From a virus: a stretch of 22,504 nucleotides of DNA. The notes under the pieces are model-generated. The model made no database searches. It had not been told where the DNA came from and was given only the letters and a program-made list of their open reading frames with translations. Shown here piece by piece: positions 14,250 to 21,330 of this stretch. The position numbers and the translations under genes were made by a program. Numbering within the stretch: position 1 is the stretch's first letter; every line of letters starts with the position of its first letter. The DNA is taken from the IMG/VR virus record IMGVR_UViG_3300049783_000543, positions 1 to 22,504 of that record, one strand, 5' to 3'.

Positions 14250-14286
14250 ATTGGGGCGGCAGGATCACCGCCCCAATTTATTTAGG
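14250..14286 (+). terminator. Strong hairpin with T-rich tail on plus strand
   Basis: ATTGGGGCGG (14250-14259) and CCGCCCCAAT (14268-14277) form a perfect 10-base-pair stem with an 8-base loop. On the plus strand TTATTTAGG follows, as in an intrinsic terminator for rightward transcripts. On the minus strand the hairpin sits just after the capsid gene stop but has no T-tract, so there it may instead protect or process the capsid mRNA. Confidence 0.45.
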
Positions 14287-15583
14287 CCGAAAGCTTGAGG
14301 ATCTTGATCGCCTCAAAGTTAACCACATCGCCGCCGACCCGCTTTGTCGAATAGAACTCGACATAAGGCTTGGCAGAGTACGGGTCACGCAGTGTGCGAA
14401 TGCCCATGCGGTCAACAATCTGGTAGGCCGCGCGCATGTCACCGACAGCGATGGAAAGCGAACCAGTTGCCGGGTCTGGCATGTCCTCAAACGATGCAAC
14501 AGGATAGCCGAGCAATGTTGCAGGCTGGCCCGCTGCAATGCCTGGTGCCCAAAGGTAGGCTCCGTCGCTGTCTTTGGTCTGGCGCACAATCTTAGACGTG
14601 CCCCTATTCATGAACCAGCTTGCGTTTGCCCGATACTGAGCCTTGAGGTCATACAGCGCCCCGATAAGTGCATCACCGCCAGCAGGTGCCGAAGCAAGCG
14701 CGCCGTTTGCGCCTGAGTTGGTCTGGTCGATGGTGCCCGGAAGTGTGGTGCCGTCTGCATAGGTGAGGAAGCCGCGTGGCTTGCCAACACCGTCGCCAGT
14801 GACGAACGCAGCATTTTCCAAGCGCATGAACCGGTCAGCAATCTTGCCCGCCAGCCATTGTTCGATGTTGATTTCGGCATCGTCCAGCAATTTCTGGGTT
14901 GCCAAAGGCTTGCCATACATCTCATGCACTGGGATGCGCCAAGCGCCAAGATCCGGCGTGGTGGTCGATGGTCGCGCCGCAGTCTCAGCAACCCAGCCCG
15001 CGCCAGCTTCGTTCAGGTCAAACAGGCCTTCCAAGGCGTCGGTCGAGATAACCTGCACAGACGCGTAGGCGCGCATGGGCGAAGTCTCAAAGACCTGCTT
15101 GACGATTTGGCCGGACATGTCCGGGTGAACAACATAGCCGCCGGTTGGGTCGCCGCCGACAGAAAGCGTTTTGCGCTCGATATCGGTCAAGCTTCCCTCG
15201 CCCTTGCGCAGATAGGCTTCCTGCGCGGCTTTGAACGCCTCAAGCTCTTCACCTTTTACCGTGCCGTGCATTGGGCGGTTGGTGAAGCTGGTAGCCGCGC
15301 GCTCAAACTGGCGGGCCTTTTGCTCAAGCATCGCGTCAATGTCCACAGCGTTGCCGTTTTCGTCGGTCACAACGCGATTTGAACGCTTGGATGCAAGGAC
15401 AGCTTCGTCCGCAACCTTTTGCATCGCGTCCATTTTTGCCTCAATCTTGGCAATCTTGTCAACGGTCAGCGGATCGGCAACGCCCTTTGTTTCGATCTCA
15501 ACAATCCGGGCATCGTTTGCGGCCTTGAACTCTTCAAACGCCTTGTTGACGCCGGTAATTGCGTCTTTGATTTCGTCAGCCAT
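14282..15583 (-). CDS. Major capsid protein, HK97 fold
   Basis: This 433-residue protein has the HK97 major capsid layout. Residues 1-130 are a helical, coiled-coil-like scaffolding (delta) region (MADEIKDAITGVNKAFEEFK; DAMLEQKARQFER). TLSVGGDPTGGYVVHPD (139-155) is the typical junction before the mature N-arm. The E-loop lies about 180-230, the spine helix at 231-257 (LLDDAEINIEQWLAGKIADRF), GDGVGKPRGFL at 263-273, and the A-domain at about 300-395. RVGGDVVNFEAIKILKLSA forms the C-terminal strand. The ATG at 15583 overlaps the protease gene by 8 bases, behind AGGAGA. It assembles the prohead and expands on DNA packaging. It is the parent-like relative of the mini-capsid gene at 16356. Confidence 0.97.
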   Translation of the reverse strand: MADEIKDAITGVNKAFEEFKAANDARIVEIETKGVADPLTVDKIAKIEAKMDAMQKVADEAVLASKRSNRVVTDENGNAVDIDAMLEQKARQFERAATSFTNRPMHGTVKGEELEAFKAAQEAYLRKGEGSLTDIERKTLSVGGDPTGGYVVHPDMSGQIVKQVFETSPMRAYASVQVISTDALEGLFDLNEAGAGWVAETAARPSTTTPDLGAWRIPVHEMYGKPLATQKLLDDAEINIEQWLAGKIADRFMRLENAAFVTGDGVGKPRGFLTYADGTTLPGTIDQTNSGANGALASAPAGGDALIGALYDLKAQYRANASWFMNRGTSKIVRQTKDSDGAYLWAPGIAAGQPATLLGYPVASFEDMPDPATGSLSIAVGDMRAAYQIVDRMGIRTLRDPYSAKPYVEFYSTKRVGGDVVNFEAIKILKLSA

Positions 15584-16223
15584 TGGTCATGTTCTCCTGT
15601 AGCTGGTTCAACATTGCTAGAAGGTCGTCAAGACCCTCCGTTTCTGTCTCGTCCTCTACAGCATCCCGCTGATCGGCTAGACCTTTGAAGCCGTGCGCCG
15701 CCGCAGCGGTGGCCTCCGCTTTAGATAGCCCTGCATCCCGCAAGAACTTTTCAAACTGTCGTATCGTCTGGACGCTCTTTACGTCCGTAACCTTGGCGGC
15801 GTCCAGCATTGGGAACGTCACTAGGCTAATCTCGTAAAGGTCAATCTCGTCCAGTTGGCGGATTGATCCGTTGCCTTGTTCGGAAGCTGCTTTGACAGAA
15901 TAGCCAATCGACATGCTGTCAAGCGCGCCGGCCCTAAGCAAAGCCATCGCCTCGCGGCCCTGCTGTACATCCTTCAGGATGCGGCCCTTAACGCGCAAGC
16001 CTCGCTCATCCTCTGCAATTTCGTCCCATACGCCAATGACCTTAGTGGTGTCGTGCTGCCAAAGCATCTTCACCTTGCGACTGCCGAGGGACTTCATAAA
16101 CGCGCCGCGTGCGACCACATCCATTCCGTTGTCGACCACGTTGAACACAGACGCGTAGCCCTCGAACAGGCCGTCCTCGTCCGGTAGCTTCTTTAGTTCA
16201 AACGTCGCGGCTTTGTACTGCAT
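15576..16223 (-). CDS. Prohead protease, HK97 gp4 / peptidase S78 family
   Basis: This 215-residue protein shows the herpes/HK97-type protease layout. FEGYASVFNVVDNGMDVVARGAF (20-42) forms the first strands. Catalytic His57 lies in LWQHDTTKVIGVWDEI, and catalytic Ser105 in GALDSMSIGYSV. EIDLYEISLVTFPMLDAAKV (126-145) follows. The C-terminal tail (about 160-215) is helical with LSKAEATAAAAHGFKGL. It cleaves the scaffolding region of the capsid protein inside the prohead. The gene precedes the capsid gene and begins a possible transcription unit behind a TGTTATAAG element. The Shine-Dalgarno (AAGGCAGG) is modest. Confidence 0.95.
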   Translation of the reverse strand: MQYKAATFELKKLPDEDGLFEGYASVFNVVDNGMDVVARGAFMKSLGSRKVKMLWQHDTTKVIGVWDEIAEDERGLRVKGRILKDVQQGREAMALLRAGALDSMSIGYSVKAASEQGNGSIRQLDEIDLYEISLVTFPMLDAAKVTDVKSVQTIRQFEKFLRDAGLSKAEATAAAAHGFKGLADQRDAVEDETETEGLDDLLAMLNQLQENMTNG

Positions 16224-16355
16224 GGACCTGCCTTAGCTAGAATTTGCAACCTTATAACACAGCGCTGCAAAGTTGCAAAGTGTGGGGGTGCATTAGCGCT
16301 TGCACAAGGCGTCGGGGGTTGGTAGGTGTTGTGGGTGCAACTGAAAGGAGCCGAC
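16224..16355. promoter_or_regulatory. Divergent intergenic region with TTGCAA repeats
   Basis: This gap separates the minus-strand protease gene from the plus-strand mini-capsid gene. It holds a perfect inverted repeat TTTGCAAC (16243-16250) and GTTGCAAA (16272-16279), plus tandem TGCAAAGT units at 16266-16273 and 16274-16281. The repeats flank the -10 and cover the -35 of the candidate protease promoter, which is where an operator would lie. I found no convincing promoter for the plus-strand gene. Confidence 0.5.
16251..16278 (-). promoter_or_regulatory. Candidate promoter for protease-capsid genes
   Basis: On the minus strand TTGCAA (16278-16273), a 16-base spacer and TATAAG (16256-16251) preceded by TGT form an extended -10 promoter. 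The -10 ends 28 bases before ATG 16223. The motif TGnTATAAG also occurs in the gaps before the connector and distal tail genes. The -35 hexamer lies inside the tandem TGCAAAGT repeats. Confidence 0.5.
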
Positions 16356-16973
16356 ATGTCTCAAATGATGAATCTAGCGCGGGTTACTGAGTGCGAAGGC
16401 TTATCGCTTACCGTTCTCAAGTCGGGGCTTGCCGGGGCCATTCCGACACGAACCGACATCCCCCTTAATGCATATATGCTAGGATATCCGACTAGGCCCG
16501 TTGAATATCACGGTCCAGAACTGGACGCCTCGTTTATAAACGGCAACGGCCACGACAAGCCGACCGGGATTTTGCAATATGTTGGACGCGGCATAGAAGC
16601 GTTGCCGAACACAGGCGATCCTGTTGAAGACTTGATTAACTTGATCTATGCCCTAGCGTCAGAACATCGCGCGCGAGGCGCTTTTATAATGGGCCGCGAA
16701 ACGTTGCGCGTAGTTAGGAAGCAGACGGATAGAGACGGGCGGTATATCTGGAGGTCCGGCCTTGCTGTTGGCGACCCTGACCGGCTTCTAGGCTTTCCCT
16801 TGATATGCATTGACGCCATGCCTGAACCTAACGAAGGCAAGCCGTCAATCCTGTTTGGTGACTTTGACGCGGGCTACACCATAGCGCGCGGGCCATACAA
16901 AGAGGGCCAAGAATCCATCAAGATGGGCGGACACGTGACGAACCCCAAAGCAATCAAGGCCCTGTTGGTCTAA
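16356..16973 (+). CDS. Miniature HK97-fold capsid-like protein, antisense to late operon
   Basis: Start chosen at ATG 16356, five bases behind GAAAGGAG; 205 residues with no frame damage. Residues 58-75 (ASFINGNGHDKPTGILQY) align with the phage's capsid protein at 258-275. Residues 93-183 align without gaps to capsid 306-396, by eye a little over a third identical (DGxYxW, LLGxP, MPxP, GD at matching places). Residues 189-205 match the capsid C-terminus (GGxVxNxxAIK). Compared with the capsid protein it lacks the N-terminal scaffold region, the spine helix (231-257) and about 14 P-domain residues (397-410), and the E-loop is shortened. At least four Arg codons are AGG/AGA, unlike those I checked in the capsid gene. 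Its stop overlaps the convergent MuF-like gene by 3-4 bases. Possible roles: capsid assembly interference, superinfection exclusion, or decoy. Function is unknown. Confidence 0.88.
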   Translation: MSQMMNLARVTECEGLSLTVLKSGLAGAIPTRTDIPLNAYMLGYPTRPVEYHGPELDASFINGNGHDKPTGILQYVGRGIEALPNTGDPVEDLINLIYALASEHRARGAFIMGRETLRVVRKQTDRDGRYIWRSGLAVGDPDRLLGFPLICIDAMPEPNEGKPSILFGDFDAGYTIARGPYKEGQESIKMGGHVTNPKAIKALLV

Positions 16974-17773
16974 AACCCGTCATCAACAATATGCGCCACG
17001 GCACAGCGGCAGTTAATGACCGCGCTGGCTGGCAAGTCAGGGTGCCCCGGAAACATGGCCTGGATGGTGGTGCCGTCCCTTTTGGGCATGGCAAACGGCT
17101 GGTCCATGTCAACGGTCTGCCCGTTCATTGATAGGTGGCCAAACTCGTCACCATCGCCAATCCGCCGCGTACGCAGGTCCACAGCACTCAGCCATTCCTT
17201 GCGCATTGTCAGCCCGGTTGATCGAGCCGCCGCGTCTGCACCCGCGTTGGCTGCGCCGTGTGTCTCGGTGCGCGCAATTAGACGCCCGCGCCCGCGTGAT
17301 ATGCTGCCGGTGTTGTCTGCAATGCCCTTGGCGATTTCGTTAATGCCTAGGCCGTCCTCCTGCCCGCGCGTGATTTGCCGCACAATCTGCGAGCGCGTCG
17401 TCTCAGCTATCAAGGTGATGCGCCGGCGGATTGCCTCACCTTGGATGTACTCTAGGGCGATGCGCCGGAAGAACTCGGCAAAGCCCTTTGTCTCAAGCAC
17501 CAGCCCGCGCGCCTTGCCCTGGTCAACAATGCGCCCGCCAAATGTGGCGACGGCTGTTGACGCCAAGCCCTCAAATATCTGCGCAAGGGTCTGTTGATGG
17601 TCGAGGGGTAGCGCTGGGGCCGATCCCGTCGCCTCATACTCAGCAAGCATGGCGCGCGTTGCCCTGCCAATCTCAGACGCAAAGCGCACCGAGAAACGGC
17701 GGTCCATTAGCTTAAGCAGCCTCATTTGCATACGACGCTCGCGCGCAGGGGATAGGCCGGTTAGGCGGCGCAT
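16970..17773 (-). CDS. Head morphogenesis protein, SPP1 gp7 / Mu F-like
   Basis: This 267-residue protein begins two bases after the portal stop. The N-terminal half is helical (about 1-150). The Mu F/SPP1 gp7 domain follows: RLIARTETHGAANAGADAAAR (164-184), KEWLSAVDLRTR (192-203), HLSMNGQTVDMDQPF (213-227), FPGHPDLPASAVINCRCAVAHI (241-262), with the conserved 'NCRC' pattern. The family is a minor head protein associated with the portal and injected with or bound to DNA. Gene order portal-MuF-protease-capsid is standard; here the antisense mini-capsid gene is placed between this gene and the protease. Confidence 0.92.
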   Translation of the reverse strand: MRRLTGLSPARERRMQMRLLKLMDRRFSVRFASEIGRATRAMLAEYEATGSAPALPLDHQQTLAQIFEGLASTAVATFGGRIVDQGKARGLVLETKGFAEFFRRIALEYIQGEAIRRRITLIAETTRSQIVRQITRGQEDGLGINEIAKGIADNTGSISRGRGRLIARTETHGAANAGADAAARSTGLTMRKEWLSAVDLRTRRIGDGDEFGHLSMNGQTVDMDQPFAMPKRDGTTIQAMFPGHPDLPASAVINCRCAVAHIVDDGF

Positions 17774-17775
17774 AT

Positions 17776-19047
17776 CTAAGCCTCGTATCCAGCCGCGCGG
17801 ATTAGCGCCTTTAGCTCAGGCTCGGACATTTCAGGCTCGGACCCAAGCCCTGCCGATGCCTCGCCCAAGGGGATCTGCATTGATGGCACCAGCAGCACGT
17901 CGCCGCCATCGATCGGGGGGTATCCCATCGCCTCGCGCTTTTCGTTCACGGTCAAGCTGTTCGTCGCCTCGGTCATCTCCCACAGCTTGGCGCGGCGATC
18001 CACAATAGCGGGGATCTTCTCAAGGTCGGGGCGCAACTCTAGCCCATTGCCCAGCTTGCGGCTTAGGTCGCCAGCGATCAAGCCTAGCAACGGCAGCACG
18101 GTATCCTCCCAGAACGACAAGCGCGCCTCGGAATAGTTGGAATACGTGTTATCGCCGGGGATGCCCAGCAACTGCGGAGGAACGCCCCAAGCAAGGCAGA
18201 TGTCGCGCGCCGATGCGTTCTTGCTGTCGATGATGCCCATGTCCGTTGGGCTAAGGCCCATCTGTTGCCACTTCATGCCGCCCTCTAGCAACATGGGGCG
18301 TCCTGCGTTCTGAGCGCCGGAATACTGGTCCTCGGTCTGCGCCTTGAGCCGCGCAAACTGCTCGTCTGACAGCTGCTCGTCACCCTCGACCACAAGCGCA
18401 CCAGACGGGCGCGCACTGTTCTGCAGTAGCGCTTGCATCCAGCCCATTGAGGCGTTGTGGACGTCAATAGAATAAGCCGCCGCTTCGGTTGGTGCCAGCC
18501 CGTACCAGTCATTTACCGGGTTGAACAACTTGAGGTGCTGGATATCAGACGCGCCGGTCTTTGGGTCGGCATCAAAGAACGTTTTCCGCCCGTTCACTTC
18601 ATAGCAATACTTGGCGGGGCGACCGTTGGCGCTCGGTATAATCTTCATCCGGTCAGGGCGTAGTGCATACATCTCGCGCACGTCGTCGCCCACGCTGATG
18701 GTCTCGCGGTATCCGTTGCCGCTAATCATCAGAAAGCCGACATACTCCATAAAGAACTGCTCGGATGTCTGAAACGGGTTAGGCGTGCGGACGAGATCCA
18801 GCATAGGCGCTTCGGTCACTTCAGTGTCACCGTTAAACGCGGTCCACTCAACTGAGGCGATGGACTCTGCAATCTTGTTTATCGCCTGATAGGCAACGAC
18901 GTTCTGCACATAGCCTTCCTTGGCGAAGGCGGAATAATCGCGCTTTGACCAGACGGGCTGACCCAGGCTAACAAGCTGCGTGTGCAGCCGGTGCGCCGCG
19001 CTTTCCTTCGTTTCGGCTGGTGCCCGGAACCTATCTAAAAAACCCAT
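17776..19047 (-). CDS. Portal protein, HK97 family
   Basis: Start chosen at ATG 19047 (MGFLDRFRAP), forming ATGA with the terminase stop and lying 7 bases behind AAGGG; an in-frame TTG one codon earlier is less likely. The 423-residue protein has portal hallmarks: VVAYQAINKIAESIASVEW near 50-68, TPNPFQTSEQFFMEYVGFLMISGNGY near 88-113, LRPDRMKI, LKLFNPVNDWYGLAP, ASARDICLAWGVPPQLLGIPGDNTYSNYSEARLSFWEDTVLPLL (about 277-320), and TVNEKREAMGYPPIDGGDVLLVP near 367-389. Twelve copies form the ring at the packaging vertex through which DNA enters and the connector attaches. Confidence 0.96.
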   Translation of the reverse strand: MGFLDRFRAPAETKESAAHRLHTQLVSLGQPVWSKRDYSAFAKEGYVQNVVAYQAINKIAESIASVEWTAFNGDTEVTEAPMLDLVRTPNPFQTSEQFFMEYVGFLMISGNGYRETISVGDDVREMYALRPDRMKIIPSANGRPAKYCYEVNGRKTFFDADPKTGASDIQHLKLFNPVNDWYGLAPTEAAAYSIDVHNASMGWMQALLQNSARPSGALVVEGDEQLSDEQFARLKAQTEDQYSGAQNAGRPMLLEGGMKWQQMGLSPTDMGIIDSKNASARDICLAWGVPPQLLGIPGDNTYSNYSEARLSFWEDTVLPLLGLIAGDLSRKLGNGLELRPDLEKIPAIVDRRAKLWEMTEATNSLTVNEKREAMGYPPIDGGDVLLVPSMQIPLGEASAGLGSEPEMSEPELKALIRAAGYEA

Positions 19048-20270
19048 CAAAGCGCCCTTATTCTCGGCTGACTGCGCCGTTTAATCATTGGCCCTATCGC
19101 ATAGCGCAAGGCGTCGATCCCGTGGTTGTGGTCGTCAACAATCTTGGACGTGATGTCCTCGGTGTTGCGGTCCACTTTGTAGCTATATAGCCGAAATTCG
19201 CGCGATATGCTAGGACAGCGCGGATGCACGTATATCTTGCCGTAGGATTTGAGGTGTTCGATACCGTCCTCAACCGACCCCGGCCACTTGTCGCACGACT
19301 GCGCGCGTGCCATCCCGTGCCGCTTTAGGTAGCTGATACTCTCAGGGCGGGCGTTGTCCCAGCGTGACACGTCATTGCTCCAGCCGGGTATTTTGCCCTC
19401 GACGAACGCCGCCGTGTCGTCAATCTCCAGTTTCTTCTTAAACGCCTCGTGTGAGACGTAAAGGTCGCCTTGATAGATCCAGCACTGGATAGCGGCAGTC
19501 GGATCTTGCGAGAAACCGAAGTCGCCGCCCTGAAACGGCCCATCCCATGCGTGGCTAGGCTCGAACTCCTTTTCCTCAACCTTGCCCGCGAATATCTGCG
19601 CATCTGTGCGAGTGAGGAACGCGCCCTCCCAAACGTGGTCGTAGGTGTCGGGCCGCAGCCGTTTATCGTCAAGCCGCTCCTGATTGAGAACCTCATTCCA
19701 CCACGGATTGTCCCGCCAGTTTAGCTCGGTGACGATGCAGCTTGTGGGGGTGTCCGCAATGAAGCGCTTATGCGTTGCGCTCTCGCTGCTTTCCGGGTTG
19801 TACGTTACCCAGTTTTCAGATCCATGTTCTCGGATGGTCGGCAGCAACTTGCGCCATGCGGCCTCAGACACTGCCTCCGCCTCGTCCGTCCAGTTGCGAA
19901 GAATGCGGGCTTTTGATTTGATGCTGTCAAGATTGTGGCGCAGCCCTGCAAACGCAAACGAGACGCGCCGGTCTGCTGTGCGTATATATCGCTCGCCTAT
20001 GTCAAAGTGCGGCAATAGGTCAGGCTCCGACCGTATAGATACCTTCAATTCTTCTAAGCTGGATTCGTCTAGGCTGTTGAGGTGTTCACGGCTACATAGG
20101 AAAATGCCCTCGGCACCGCCCTGAGCAAGCCGAAAGGCATCTACCCCCGCCATTTTAGCAACTCCCCTAGTTTTTCCTCCGCCTCGACCACCTTTAATTA
20201 TGCGGTGACGAGCGGGGCGCGAGAACAAATCAACTAGCTTAGGGGGAAGATCAATCCGAAGTGTTGTCAT
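19047..20270 (-). CDS. terL: Terminase large subunit (PBSX/Terminase_3-like)
   Basis: This 407-residue protein has an N-terminal ATPase and a C-terminal nuclease. The Walker A motif is KGGRGGGKT (26-34), the Walker B-like region is ILRNWTDEAE (123-132, Asp129/Glu130), and the coupling motif is WVTYNPES (154-161). Acidic nuclease residues are Asp250 (GGDFGFSQDP), Asp305 (RWDNARPES) and Asp386 (HGIDALRYA). The enzyme cuts concatemeric DNA and pumps it into the prohead through the portal. It overlaps the putative small terminase by 20 bases and ends in ATGA overlap with the portal gene. All motifs are intact. Confidence 0.96.
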   Translation of the reverse strand: MTTLRIDLPPKLVDLFSRPARHRIIKGGRGGGKTRGVAKMAGVDAFRLAQGGAEGIFLCSREHLNSLDESSLEELKVSIRSEPDLLPHFDIGERYIRTADRRVSFAFAGLRHNLDSIKSKARILRNWTDEAEAVSEAAWRKLLPTIREHGSENWVTYNPESSESATHKRFIADTPTSCIVTELNWRDNPWWNEVLNQERLDDKRLRPDTYDHVWEGAFLTRTDAQIFAGKVEEKEFEPSHAWDGPFQGGDFGFSQDPTAAIQCWIYQGDLYVSHEAFKKKLEIDDTAAFVEGKIPGWSNDVSRWDNARPESISYLKRHGMARAQSCDKWPGSVEDGIEHLKSYGKIYVHPRCPSISREFRLYSYKVDRNTEDITSKIVDDHNHGIDALRYAIGPMIKRRSQPRIRAL

Positions 20271-20664
20271 CGCCGGGGATATCTATAATGGGCTTTGCGA
20301 CAAGCTCAATCTTGTTAATTGGCGTCATGCTGCCGTCGCTTGACGTATTGTCGACGGTTTGCTTGGGTGTGCCAAGACCACGGTTTTCAGAGTCCGCTAA
20401 CAGCTTGAGCATGGCCGCTTCAATTAGCTCCATCGTGCTGGCCCCGCCTGCCTCACTGGCATCAATAACCGCGTCCAGCAATCGGCCCCGAATGAGCGTT
20501 GCTTTTTCAGCGTTGGCAATTTCCATTTTGCGCTGGGCGGAGGTCTTGCCTTGGGGGTTCGGGTTGCTGCCAACCACAAATTGGCTATGCTTTGGGGGCC
20601 GCTTGTACCCTACTTCGCTGTTCCCATCTTTAGGGACTGGTGGCTTGTCTGTCATGTCGGCCAA
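20251..20664 (-). CDS. DUF5681 protein, probable terminase small subunit
   Basis: This 137-residue protein carries a DUF5681 pattern GYKRPPKHSQFVVGSNPNPQGK near 19-40. It is followed by helices (AQRKMEIANAEKATLIRGRLLDAVIDASE; TMELIEAAMLKLLADS). DUF5681 proteins lie upstream of large terminases in many phages, so this is probably the DNA-recognising small subunit; that role is inferred from position. The start is TTG 20664, six bases behind AAGGGG; the ATG three codons later (20655) would have a 15-base spacing, so TTG is more likely. The C-terminus is acidic and overlaps the large terminase gene. Confidence 0.82.
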   Translation of the reverse strand: MADMTDKPPVPKDGNSEVGYKRPPKHSQFVVGSNPNPQGKTSAQRKMEIANAEKATLIRGRLLDAVIDASEAGGASTMELIEAAMLKLLADSENRGLGTPKQTVDNTSSDGSMTPINKIELVAKPIIDIPGDDNTSD

Positions 20665-20694
20665 TATAGGCCCCTTTTCGTGCGTTGCATAGCC

Positions 20695-20853
20695 CTACCC
20701 GTCCACCGCTTGGTTTAGCGCCATGACAGCCACGTCGTAGAATTGCTCGTCGTCTATGTGCGCCGCGTCTTCCTGCATACGTTCGCGCATCCAGTCCACT
20801 AGGTCGGCCTGTAGGGTGGCGCGGGCTTGGGCGCTGCGTTCGGCTTTGGTCAT
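20695..20853 (-). CDS. Small 52-residue gene upstream of terminase
   Basis: A short frame starts at ATG 20853 and ends at TAG 20697-20695. The product MTKAERSAQARATLQADLVD... is charged and helical, with WMRERMQEDAAHIDDEQFYDVAVMALNQAVDG as its second half. The alternating charged/hydrophobic pattern and codon use look coding, and it lies 30 bases before the small terminase start in the same direction. The Shine-Dalgarno is weak (AAGG directly next to the ATG, or AAGGGG at 12 bases). The function is unknown; a small DNA-packaging accessory is a positional guess. Confidence 0.65.
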   Translation of the reverse strand: MTKAERSAQARATLQADLVDWMRERMQEDAAHIDDEQFYDVAVMALNQAVDG

Positions 20854-20906
20854 GGCCTTGTCTCGCCCCTTGGGGTTAGATGCTTAGAATGGTTGAGCGC
20901 GCCCAC

Positions 20907-20933
20907 TTTATGGGCATCACAGGCTTACGTCAA
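20907..20933 (-). promoter_or_regulatory. Candidate promoter for terminase genes
   Basis: On the minus strand TTGACG (20933-20928, five of six -35 positions) is followed after 15 bases by CATAAA (20912-20907, four of six -10 positions), a short spacer. It lies 54 bases before the 52-residue gene. A small hairpin (GCCCA/TGGGC) overlaps the -10 element. It is weaker than the TGnTATAAG sites. Confidence 0.35.
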
Positions 20934-20948
20934 CGCTGTGAATGGACT

Positions 20949-20969
20949 AAGCGGCGCTCATGAGGTGTG
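20949..20969 (+). repeat. 21-base direct repeat, copy A
   Basis: The unit (core GCGGCGCTCATGAGGTGTG, preceded by AA) is identical to copy B at 21035-21055, 86 bases away. Copy A lacks the CACACCACA left arm that B and C share. Confidence 0.85.
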
Positions 20970-21022
20970 TGCCAGCAACTGCTTTCCGTCTTTCACGTAT
21001 TTCATCTACGCGAAATTTGGAA

Positions 21023-21055
21023 CACACCACATCAAAGCGGCGCTCATGAGGTGTG
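21023..21055 (+). repeat. Direct repeat copy B with imperfect palindrome
   Basis: The 21-base unit at 21035-21055 is identical to copy A. With the bases before it, CACACCACAT (21023-21032) and ATGAGGTGTG (21046-21055) form an imperfect inverted repeat (nine of ten pairs) around the core. Possible packaging or regulatory protein site. Confidence 0.8.
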
Positions 21056-21109
21056 ACGATGAATCCCAACTAGCCACAAGTGGTTGGCCTGTCATTCATT
21101 GGGTTGCGT

Positions 21110-21133
21110 CACACCACAAGAAAGCGGCTCTCA
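21110..21133 (+). repeat. Degenerate third repeat, copy C
   Basis: CACACCACA followed by two bases and AAAGCGGC, then TCTCA, matches copy B (21023 onwards) at a distance of 87 bases, but the right arm is lost. Confidence 0.55.
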
Positions 21134-21180
21134 ATCACCTTGCCCCATTGCGCGCGACGTTGCAAGCCTTGGGGGTTAGC

Positions 21181-21208
21181 GGCCCGCGCACTCCAAAATG
21201 CGCGGGCC
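21181..21208. other. Strong GC-rich hairpin
   Basis: GGCCCGCGCA (21181-21190) and TGCGCGGGCC (21199-21208) form a perfect 10-base-pair stem with loop CTCCAAAA. Neither strand has a T-tract next to it, so it is not a standard intrinsic terminator. It may be a transcription pause, RNA end or DNA cruciform. Confidence 0.5.
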
Positions 21209-21330
21209 TGCCCGTCTCGTGGGCTAATCGACAACCTCATGTCAGGCGAAAGGATAAAACCCAACCGTTGTTGCGGGTGTATGTGCTGATATCGGGGGAA
21301 ACTATGAAACCCCAAGAGGCACGCGACCGC

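Noticed and set aside
16326-16355. Earlier GTG start for the mini-capsid gene
   Set aside because: The ATG at 16356 has GAAAGGAG at 5 bases, while GTG 16326 has no ribosome-binding site.
16356-16973. Mini-capsid gene as a decayed pseudogene
   Set aside because: The frame is intact, it starts with a strong Shine-Dalgarno, the deletions remove defined structural elements in frame, and its stop is neatly overlapped with the convergent gene.
20949-21133. CRISPR array
   Set aside because: Only two exact copies and one degenerate copy, with gaps of about 65 bases, and no cas genes.
21109-21240. Minus-strand frame (MRLSISPRDGQ...) in the same gap
   Set aside because: Runs straight through the strong hairpin at 21181-21208, is Arg/Ala-rich and has no ribosome-binding site. 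Not supportable as a gene.
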